A stretch of DNA of 64,000 nucleotides from Helicoverpa zea (taxonomy: Eukaryota > Arthropoda > Insecta > Lepidoptera > Noctuidae). The position numbers and the translations under genes were made by a program. The stretch covers positions 5,890,001 to 5,954,000 of the forward strand of contig NC_061466.1 of NCBI RefSeq assembly GCF_022581195.2. Reading direction: 5' to 3'. The notes below the pieces were generated by a model, which saw only the letters and a list, made by a program, of their open reading frames with translations, ran no database searches and was not told the DNA's origin. Positions 54,516 to 64,000 of this stretch are shown piece by piece. Every line of letters begins with the position of its first letter. Positions within the stretch are counted from its first letter, which is position 1.

Positions 54516-56704
54516 CACAACTACGTAATGATGCGCGTGAGTTGGTTCAATATTTTTTTTCATAGAAGGCAGCAGTATATCCATTATTAAAATTTATGTA
54601 GATAAGATAAAATGATGATGGTTCTTGCAATATATTTTTTTGTTTGGATAGTTGCATCGGTGCAACGTTGCGAATTAAAGGGTTAATTTTGCTTCCGTGA
54701 GTTGAGAACAATTTCGTCGGTACATCTTGACGAACTCGCAAACTGACTTCCAATAGCCTCTTTATATTCAACGTCCGAGGAGTTTTTTCGGTCTCAATTT
54801 GCTTAACGAACATTTTAATCAGAGGTGTAATTCGATTTTGGTGTTTTTTCTTCCCGAACTGTTAATTAGAGATCAATTTTTTTAATCAAAAGATTACACT
54901 CCAGTTCTTCAAAATTCAAGGATATTCAATTTTGACTAAAACGTTACTTAAATATCACTTCGAAATTCTAGTCGAACCCAGGCATTTTTTGTGAAAGACG
55001 CTATTTGAATTGTAATGCAAATTAAAAAGACTTGAACTCCACATTTAATGAAAACAGTTAAATACCTAGATATAAGACTATTAATTAAGAAAAGATAAAC
55101 TCTAATTAATATTGCGTTGTTAGGTTAACAATCTATGTAGGTTGACTAGTGAGCCGGTTGCGATGTTGACCAATACACCTATTTAACTTAAAAATAGTTG
55201 CAAGAGATAAATGTTATTTATACACAATAGATTTTCAACTAATAACTTTACGGAATTAAATAAAACATCCATTTATAAGAATAAACCAAATGATAGTATC
55301 TCAACATACCTTTACACCATATGGAACAGTAGGAATACCACGGATGTCGTCGTATTTGACAGAGTTTAACTCGCTACATAGTTCTGCTTCAATTTATACA
55401 AACTCAAACTTTGCATCTGAAAGTTGCTAATCCTTTTACAGCAGGATCTAACCCAACCCTTATCTACCAAATAAATTGTACTATTTCACTATAAATTTCT
55501 CATTTTGTCCCCAACACGGGTTCAGTTAATAGTTTCTAAGTGGAAATATACACGAATTTAAGTTCTTTGATTAATCGTTTTTGGTTTCGTAGACGCATTG
55601 TTACTGTAATTACTGACTCGCTGTTATTAAATATTTCTATGGAAATGCCACTTAACCTAAAAGCCTGAGTGGAAATTTTGGCTTTGTTTTGGTCCCCAAT
55701 ACAATTGAATTAAAACCGTTATCTTAACCCCTTTTGATGATCTTTTGAGTTTGTAGAAGCTATTTATTGTCTTTTTCTACAAATTGAACCGATATACTTT
55801 ATTATCATTATAAATTGTTGTGAAATAATGAACACTATGTAATAGAGATATGTCTACAAGTTGGTTTAAGTATATGAATTTGAAAAAAACTCAATTAATT
55901 ACCTCCTCGTTTTTGAGTCCGTGAATAAAGTAACTATGAACGACTAAATCAAAAAGCCTAAAGTTCAGGATTAAATAAATAAATTTTTCTAATTAAAAGA
56001 TTTAAAAAATCTACTTTAGAAGGTAAATTGGAATGTAAGAGTTTTATGGTTAAACTTACGCACTTATTTTTACTTAAGCCTTCTGAAAATAAAATCGTTT
56101 TACCTTCAAACAACAACTTTTTCCCCTTTTGCCGTAATTTTGTAACTTTTTATGTTCTGAAGGTCATTTCTGAGTCTCCAAGATTAAGCAATATTACAGA
56201 TTTTGGAAGGAAGGAAAAGAATTTGAATAAAACACTCTTGATTACTTTTTAACTCGTATTTGATATTATTTTTCAAAATATTTCTTAAGCATTGTGTACG
56301 TATATAAAATCCGAAGAATGTTTGGTTATATAAATCTTTTATTTCAAAACCTCGAGTGGGTAGTTTATGTACTAATCTTATTTTTCTTCCACTCCTAGGT
56401 CAGAAAAAACTATAAAGGATTTTAATAACTTACCGAAGTAAACACAGTGTGTGTTTTATTGTTTTGAAAACTAAAATATCTTTGTACAAGAGTAGTTGTC
56501 TTTAATTAGCATTGGCAGTAAAGACGAATTTCTTGAAACTGGCTGTTATGTAATTAAGATGAGTGAATGTTTCTGTAGTTTCTCTTACTTACGTACACGT
56601 GCGATGCTGTTGACTGAATACTAGATGTACCTAAAGTTGCAATTCCTTAAGGTAAAGTAAAATTATAAATGTTTACTCTATTTCTCTTCCTAATCAGTGA
56701 CTCT

Positions 56705-56929
56705 TTACTGAGTGACGTAACTCTTGATTTTTAACATCTCCTGCAATACCTTGGTGTAGTAAGATGCTGATCGGTGTTTCCAATCTCTCTGTGTCTCTGA
56801 GATCTGATCCAGCCATCGCTTTGGCGGCCTCTTGATTTTTTCCCTCCACTTTCTTGCCACCACTCTGCGTTCTAAACTGTTATCATCTCCATATATCTTC
56901 TCTAAAGATTCTCCGAATATGCCATACAT
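56705..56929 (-). pseudogene. possible LINE reverse-transcriptase C-terminal fragment
   Basis: A 74-codon frame with KRPPKRWLDQISETQRDW, resembling the [RP]RP.[RK]RW.D.[IL] ... W motif near the C terminus of RTE/jockey-type polyproteins. It is short and isolated; the assignment rests on that one motif. Confidence 0.45.
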
Positions 56930-57713
56930 TTTACAGTCTTTACAGATTCAAACTTTAAAAATGTAAATGAACCATTTAAAGGTTTAATTTTATAAATAGG
57001 GGTGAATAACCATATTCGATACAAATGGGCAATGACACGAAACTTATAAAATACACGTTAATATTAAAGTTGGTGCCCAGTATAGTCATAACAGTAGCAT
57101 TTGATTTAACGATAACTGCCAACAGTATGACGTTTTATCTATTCGAATCATTCCAGTCATTCGTGGTTTGTGACGTCACAATGTATTACACTGTTGAACG
57201 GAACATAACAGTAGGAGGTCCTTAATAAAGATTAACAGTTATAGCCGATTGTAAGCGATTATCGATATTCATTTGACAGCAATAACCTAACAACTTTTAA
57301 GCAATTTGACCTTCACACTCCAAGTTACAATCGGTCTTTTTTATTCGTCTAGTGATACAACAGATCTTTTGAAAATCGATTATGTATGCATTTTGATAAT
57401 TGCCACAATATTTTGAGATAATGGATGCTTTGATCGAAGTAAAGGGAAGTAAGAATGTATTAAAATTTTGATTTTGATTATTTACCTGTGTTTGATTTTG
57501 ATTATTATTTACATAGATAAAATTGATAATTTCGACAGCAGGTGTTCTTTTGCTGTTTTGAGTTTTATTATCATAGTGCGTACTTGCTTTTTTCGAGACG
57601 ATAAGTTGCCGTCAGAACCCGCTGCTATTGGTTTGGGAGATAATAACTAATGGGTATTGTTATACATACTATTACAAACTAGTTTAAAGAAGTCAACTCA
57701 ATGCAATAAAGTC

Positions 57714-57738
57714 ATTGAGTATTGAGTATTGAGTATTG
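57714..57738. repeat. 7-bp tandem repeat (attgagt, about 3.5 units)
   Basis: 'attgagt' repeated in direct succession; a minor microsatellite. Confidence 0.8.
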
Positions 57739-60700
57739 AAGCCGCTAACTATTTATGAAGTTACTGTGATGCGGACTGCGTTCTATTTATTTTCAAATAT
57801 GTAATCTTGAGTAAATCTAATAATTATTTGTATTATTAACTTCGTGTGAACGAATGTAAAATATATTTTTTTTAATCAAGCGTTGCATGTATTACAATGA
57901 TATTTACATTATACAACTATATATCTATTCAATAAAGTACAAGTTAAATCTACATATTTGCAAAAATAATAAAAAAGGGACGAAAATTAAAACTATTTAT
58001 CATATTTTAATTTTGAAAACATTTCACAAATGCTTGTATTTTTATTAAAGTTACAAATCTTTAGACACACGAGTAGGTACATATTTCAATGTAAAATAAA
58101 ACGGTGAGAGTATAGATCAGAAATGAATAAACCACTCCCTTTCGTTGTTCGAAAAATGGTACCAATATTTCTCTAAAATCTAAAAATAGAATTGAGTGAA
58201 GACTCTAGAACTATATCAGTTTCTGTCCAATTCATTTTTCTCTTCAAAATTGTATTGTATTGAAATTTGATAAATATCTTCATTGTTCATATAAACCACT
58301 AGATGTTTCACTCGGTTTCACTCACGTTGTAAATTAATCCAGTAATTTTTTGAAACATGCAAAAACTTATGTTTTGTTGCAGACACGGAATTTAATAAAT
58401 ACATCGTTCATCAATAAAAATCATATCGCAATATGCGTGCAATGTTAAATTCTATTAAACTTGTCGTTGCATTAAAATCATGAATGTTCTTCAAAACTAA
58501 AACTATTCTAACTTTAAACATAAAAAAGGTACGAAGAAACATGAAATTGTTTTCTTGGTTCGTAAATTTTCACTAATAATGATCTAGTGGGCACTTTACT
58601 TGAACATAAAACTGTACACACTATTGTCGGGGACAAAACTACCAATAGATTTTCAATGAGGTCTAATAAATCAGACTTTTTATAGTTAAACTTTTTAAAG
58701 GTAGTTTTAGAAATAATAATATGCTAAGACGCAATTTTATGAGTCGTTAGAGGGCACTGGCTTTTATAAACTTAAAGTTTATGATTTCTTATAATAAAAT
58801 CAATTCAACTCCTTAAACCTTTCTTAATAGGAATTTAGTTTCACAATAGTGTAAGTTTTGTTATTTCACAAGTTTTAAAGTTTGCTTCATGCATCCATCA
58901 TATTTTTTCTCCATTCTTGATTCATATTTTACAGACAAAAACAATAATTCACAAACAAATCGCAAACGTCTGCAATAAAACAAAAATAATTCAATATCGG
59001 TACAGATTTATTTTTATTCATAACCCAATAGGCACACAGTATGCATACAAATATCACAGATTACAGGGAATCCTCCGACCCGCATAAAACACCATAACAC
59101 ATAGTCGTTGACCTTTTGAGGTCAATAATGTTTCATTACCTTCGAAATCCCACGTACGCACACTGATTGAATTACAAATAAATATTGATAAAGAAATCCT
59201 TCGTGAAACTTGCCAAAATCTGCAAGCGAATAAACGATAGCATGAACAAATTTAACCCGAGAACGGTCCGAAAACTAAAACATTCACTCGACTCGTTTCG
59301 CGTCAAAACTGACCCTTTTCACGGAAATGGGAACCTGTGAAAAAAACTTTTAGGTATGCCTTTATGAAACTTTTGGGAAGTCACCGGTGACGTGGATATA
59401 GTTTGTAGGGAATAAATCAATGTAAAAGTTTGTCGTTTACAAATATATATGTAAATTTGTAAATATAAATACACGGCTGTGGTAATACTCATTGAAATTT
59501 CCCCTTTGACATTTTTGCACCTTTCTTTCCCCTTTTGTGACAAGACTTTTTCACAAAAAAAATGACGATATCTTTGTTCAAAACGACACGGATAAATAGT
59601 AAATCTGAAACCAGGAGGCCGGCCTTTAGTTGATTGATTGGAATAGGTCAGTCGCACTGACTTGATTGATACATGCTTTGGCAGCTTGAATGACGGCTTT
59701 GCTACCAATATGTCAATCCGTGTCTCAGAACACTGTTAGGATAGTCAGAAAATAAAAACGAGCGTAAATGCGTACAGGAATACGGTGGGAATATACTTAT
59801 AAGCATTTGTATTACCTAGTATTTATTTTACTCTGTTTTCATTCGTACACGTAACGTAATAAACAATTTAAAAAATGGTTCAATAACTTTGAAATAGTAT
59901 TGTTTCTCATATATTCCTTTTCGATTTTTATTACGTGGCAGTGCTGTAAAGTCTAGTCAAGTGCGAACATTACCACATGAAGATTTAAGTGCAGAATAAC
60001 TTTTTAACAATACAGCAATTATTTACTTTTTCAATTGCATATATTATAAGATACCTGTAAAATAAATAATTATTATTCTAGGTATTTCTTCTCTTTGTAC
60101 TCTATCTTTAATTCTGCCGATCTATCAACTTTAGCTATCTAAATAAAACATCTATCATTAAATATTAGTATAGTTTACATGAAGAACTAAAAGTAATTTG
60201 CAATTCAGATTCAGATATTGAAATGTTTTGTTTCTTAAATTATTTATCGAGTAGATACAATGATTTATTTAAAGGCAAAACTTTTACGTTAGTAACTTTA
60301 ATTTAGCTTTAGTTTCAAAATAATTCAAAATCGTAAATAAGTTATTAGAAACTAACATTAAATATTTATTTAAAAAACTGCACTCAAAATAAATAAATCT
60401 TATAATAATTGAAAACTGAAAATCGCGAACACTATCTTATTGTAATTAACTACAAGTAAAGATTACATTAAAATCCGGAACCATTAAGACTGATTTAAAA
60501 ATCCACAACCGATTAATAGAAGCGTCAAAGTTTATTCAACTGAAAACAATCTGATTTAAATTTGAAATGTTTGTAGTGTTTATTCATCAGTTAACGTCAA
60601 TGCGCTCACAAAATCTGATTAATTTGAAGAGCCCGTCATACTAGCGAACAGTTTTCAGCTTATACCACGAAAGAACAATGTGAAAATCTTCATAAAACTT

Positions 60701-61639
60701 AAAAACAAGCTTAAAATGAAAAATATGTTCAATATAAAAGTTCTGAAAAAGGATAAGTCTACTTGAAATTTCACTGTGCAGTTGTAGAGAAGATAATACC
60801 ACCTCAAATCTCTATAATTGGATCGATTCGAATTAATAGAAGAGCATAGTCATGTGATAGATCAAATTATATTATATGTCCCTAAATTCGAGAATTCGGA
60901 ATCGATTACAATTGGAGTCGGAGTATCCGTTTCAAGTGGACATAGATCTAGAAATTGACTTGCAGTTATTTGTACGGTACACGGCACATCAGTGGTAACT
61001 GTCATGCACCTTAACTCATTAGTAATAAGTACGATTTTTCCTATAAAACTGTTACCACTAACCTAAAATTGACTGTACGTAGGTATACCTATTCTTTGTC
61101 GTATATTTTCTTCATGCATTCATTTATGCACTTCCCACGTATTCCCGTAAGCACTCCTACTCACATTTTATGATGACTGAAGACTTCAAAGAACCCAAAC
61201 TTAATTGCAAAAGGTCACAATTGACGTCTTGCAACCTTTAATGTCCCTTACGGAATGCTTTATTTCAGCAGAAACTCATAATTTTATTTTCTTTTCAATT
61301 TTGAGTGACGTGCAGAAAAAAACTTCGAAAAACATTTAATAAAACAACTTTGAGCTGAAAACTTTTTCAAAGAATTTTGACAGCACGACGTGTGTGCAAT
61401 AAAAGTTTGTAAAATTTTTAGTTAGGATACTATCTTGGCTCATACAAATACATAATACCTACTATACCTACATGACACTCGCTATCTCAAATTACTTACT
61501 CAAAACAGCCTATAGATTGCAAGACTGTGACAAGGTCCCTTACTATCTGACAACATTTTCCAATTGTTGTTATGGCCAAAATAGAAATACCGTCTGTATT
61601 TGGGAAAATTTCAATTCTCTATCTTTTCCTGTGCAAAGA

Positions 61640-61740
61640 ATATAGCCCGTTGACTGACAGACAGACGGACAGCAAGAGGAGGGTTAGCAATACGGTAACG
61701 TTCTCAGATCATCCTTTTTTGGGCCTGCTGGTCGCTTTCG
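61640..61740. repeat. interspersed repeat fragment
   Basis: 'actgacagacagacggacag' and 'gggttagcaatacggtaacg', then 'ttttgggcctgctggtcgct', are pieces familiar from common lepidopteran repeats; strongly decayed. Confidence 0.4.
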
Positions 61741-62754
61741 TGAATTGAACTCCAAAAGGATGTTTTCTTGTATCTTTAAATAAATAACTCGCTTGCTATT
61801 TTGTTGTCAATCAATTATCTCGTATATCAATAACAGTTTCCATTTGTTTTAACTTTTTTGCAAAGTTAGATAGAGTAGTAGTGTCGTGTAGACTTCTGTT
61901 TTATTTTTACAAACAGGTACACACAATAAATGGAGATTTACGTATATAAATAATGTAATTTTTTCTTTGTTTACAATTACTCTCTAGTCTAAATTGAATC
62001 TATCTCTCAGTTTTAAACTCATTTCTATATTCACCTCTGAGTTTTGCGAGATGAGAGCTGCAAAATAAACGAGAATAATCAAAAATTTTTGGTCAGCAGT
62101 ATTTTTTAATAAAAGCAGCAATTTCAAGCATGGCAATATTGTTTTAGATTTTTCATTTTAGCATGATCATATTCAGTTGACCGTTTCATGTGTGTTCGTA
62201 AACTTTTTATACGGTAAAATATGCTACTCGACATATGAATACCTTGATGGGAATGCCTACGAAAAATTATTTTGCCTTTAAATATAGTCTAAGCCTGAAG
62301 ATACATGCTTATGCAAGAATATACATATGTATTTTTCCCACGACATTACATTTTGAGTGAGGAAGCTAAAAATTGCAAACATAATTTAAATTAAAAAGTT
62401 TTTCATTTTAATACTATACAGAGTTAATTGATTGTATACTTAGTTAAAATGATTGTATTTAATTATTTACCCCATTCGTTTCAACCCACATTCAAAAAAG
62501 TGCTTTCTTTAAAACTCCGCTAAAAATGTGTTCTCAAGTAACATGTTCAAACAAAGCTGACACAGAGAATTTGAACGAACACTGGAATCTGAGAAAGCAC
62601 CTTGTGGAACGTAGTTGATTTAGATACAGGCAAACATCAGCCTCTACATACTATATACTACATATATACAGGTATAATACATAGGCAACTTTATGCGGGT
62701 GACCTAGAACTGCGCAGCTATTGCCTTCCCTCGCTGCCATAGGTATATCTGTGT

Positions 62755-63065
62755 TAGAATCTACCTCGGAGGACGGAAAGATGAGCAGAGATGACATAAG
62801 GTTGGTTGGTCAGTGCTTGTAGGTCAAATAATGGAGTCACGCAGTCAAGGACAGTGACTAAACGATAATTACCAATAGCTGATGAGGCGTTCGGGTATCT
62901 TGATACATCTCTCAACAGATTGGTTTTGATTGATTGGTGTTTTAGTTTTAAATAAAATGGGTGGCTATTAAAGAAGGCGAATAAGGGCTGAGCTAGTAAT
63001 GCTCGCATTTTGCGACGCTGCTTAGGAGATGGTTCGTTATGACATCTCCGTCTCTCGTTATGTTA
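62755..63065 (+). repeat. interspersed repeat copy ('cttaggagat/ttatgacat' family)
   Basis: 'ggacggaaagatgagcagag atgacataagg', 'ggtcaaataatggagtcacg' and 'cttaggagatggttcgttat gacatctccg' follow the same order as 34500-34765. The block near its end is the inverse of 27290-27330. Two overlapping 84-91-codon frames on opposite strands here are incidental. Confidence 0.6.
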
Positions 63066-64000
63066 TTCTCCGTGGTTTGAATGTACTACTGAAACTGTAT
63101 GGTTTAAATGAACTTGACAGCCGTATCTTAATTGACGCGGCCTTGGTTTCGGATGTTATCTGTGCCAAACAGTGGTTCGTGGAAAAGGTTTTTCTGCAAA
63201 ATAACACTTTATCTGATGGAAGATACGTGATGACTATGTTTTCAGCGTTTTGGCTCATCATAAACAATATGACACTAAAAATGTAACTTTGGAATAATAT
63301 ATTATTGACTATCCTTCTTATAGACCGAAGCAACAGTTTGTTTTATATTTAAACTTGTAGAAGCTTTCCAATCCATACTAAACTAGGAATATTTTAATAT
63401 TTATCTTATGTCTATTATTAGGAGCACACTCCATATGATGCATAATATTGAAACAGCTGCTGAGTTCATAAAAGCCTCGTCTACTGCAGTTGTTTATGTT
63501 CAAACCGAAAAGAAAAACATGTAAACACTAAAGTTCCACTGAAACGTTCGAGAGGAATCCATGTTGAAGTTATTTTGAAGTTCCCAGACTTACAAATTGT
63601 ATATGTCTCTGAATTATTAAGTAGATGGTTATTTTAGTAGACGCAGCCTTTATAATAACGATATTGATTAAGTAATTTAAAGCTGTAATCTTTGCTTGTT
63701 TGCTCATCCTCAGGTTTGATAATGACTGACCAATAGTAAGATTGCCAATTACGACCTATCTGTTAGTACTGAAATATGAATATAGGACAGAACATTAAGC
63801 GATACATTTTAATATATTAAATGACGGTCTCTACCATTTTTCCATTCATTAATAGGATTTATGTTTGTAAAACTACGGAGTAGTTTACCAACAAGTAATA
63901 TAATGCCTTTTCAATACAATTACGACCCATTAAATAGTGTGTTTGTTCGAGTCAACGGAGTAGCTATTTATTAGCCAGCTATCACAAAGGGTGGGTCCTA
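63066..64000. other. no gene recognised
   Basis: AT-rich end of the window; nothing seen beyond chance frames. Confidence 0.5.

Larger units (their letters stand above)
52597..54686 (-). mobile_element. piggyBac-like transposon, decayed, TTAA-flanked
   Basis: The left end TTAACCCTTTAA (52597-52608) and right end TTAAAGGGTTAA (54675-54686) are inverted copies with the TTAA target of piggyBac at each border. The transposase remnant lies inside on the - strand. The terminal inverted repeat is short and the subterminal sequences differ. Length is about 2.1 kb, shorter than an autonomous element because of an internal coding deletion. Confidence 0.85.
54687..62754. other. no gene recognised; few repeat fragments
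   Basis: AT-rich with chance frames only. Fragments at 56705-56929, 57714-57738 and 61640-61740 are listed separately. A GC-balanced - strand frame at 59319-59708 (129 codons) has no recognisable domain and no splice or conservation support. Confidence 0.45.

Noticed and set aside
59319..59708. 129-codon - strand frame
   Set aside because: No domain or family resemblance; includes low-complexity YLQIYIYICK segments typical of AT-rich chance frames.

Overview
This is AT-rich, intron-rich eukaryotic DNA. Its interspersed repeats (a tRNA-derived SINE with a GTGACCTAGTGGGTA box, an 'aaccgacttccc / gaggaggttctc' repeat, TA- and TTAA-flanked foldback elements) are of kinds I associate with Lepidoptera, so the window is most likely from a moth or butterfly chromosome. 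There is one recognisable host gene and a long repeat-filled tract after it.

Region 1 (about 1-3256): no coding sequence that I can support. It is probably part of a large 5' intron of the gene that follows, with a 253-bp miniature transposon at 2946-3198.

Region 2 (3257-12266, + strand): the 3' two thirds of a small-conductance Ca2+-activated K+ channel gene (SK / KCNN family). Twelve constitutive or alternative exon positions can be joined with clean GT-AG borders and matching phases into 501 in-window residues: S1-S4, S5, pore, S6, calmodulin-binding domain, coiled coil, and a proline-rich C terminus ending at a TGA. The cytoplasmic N terminus and the start codon lie upstream of the window. 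Two exon positions are duplicated side by side: a 136-nt pore exon in GYGD and GFGD forms, and a 111-nt S6/calmodulin-domain exon in two forms separated by an intron of only 54 nt. A 24-nt in-frame candidate microexon lies where it would add eight residues to the extracellular S3-S4 loop. These three choices could generate eight channel isoforms.

Region 3 (about 12267-21230): AT-rich sequence that may include a long 3' UTR, then a SINE (16247-16372) and a TA-flanked MITE (17235-17453).

Region 4 (21231-26541): a decayed DIRS-type tyrosine-recombinase retrotransposon on the - strand (gag-like, RT, RNase H, YR) with 162-bp inverted repeats, an odd 57-bp palindromic structure at one end, and tandem 108/99-bp repeats in its gag-like part.

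Region 5 (26542-64000): no host gene recognised. It holds fragments of several interspersed repeat families, a 156-bp-arm near-perfect hairpin (39162-39528), two 233-bp copies of a foldback MITE (43205-43437 and 47524-47756), a possible TTAA-flanked MITE (49338-49567), a palindrome-containing composite repeat (51254-52295) and a TTAA-flanked piggyBac-like pseudogene (52597-54686). The rest is AT-rich sequence in which I see no structure. Family assignments rest on motif recognition; no database search was possible.
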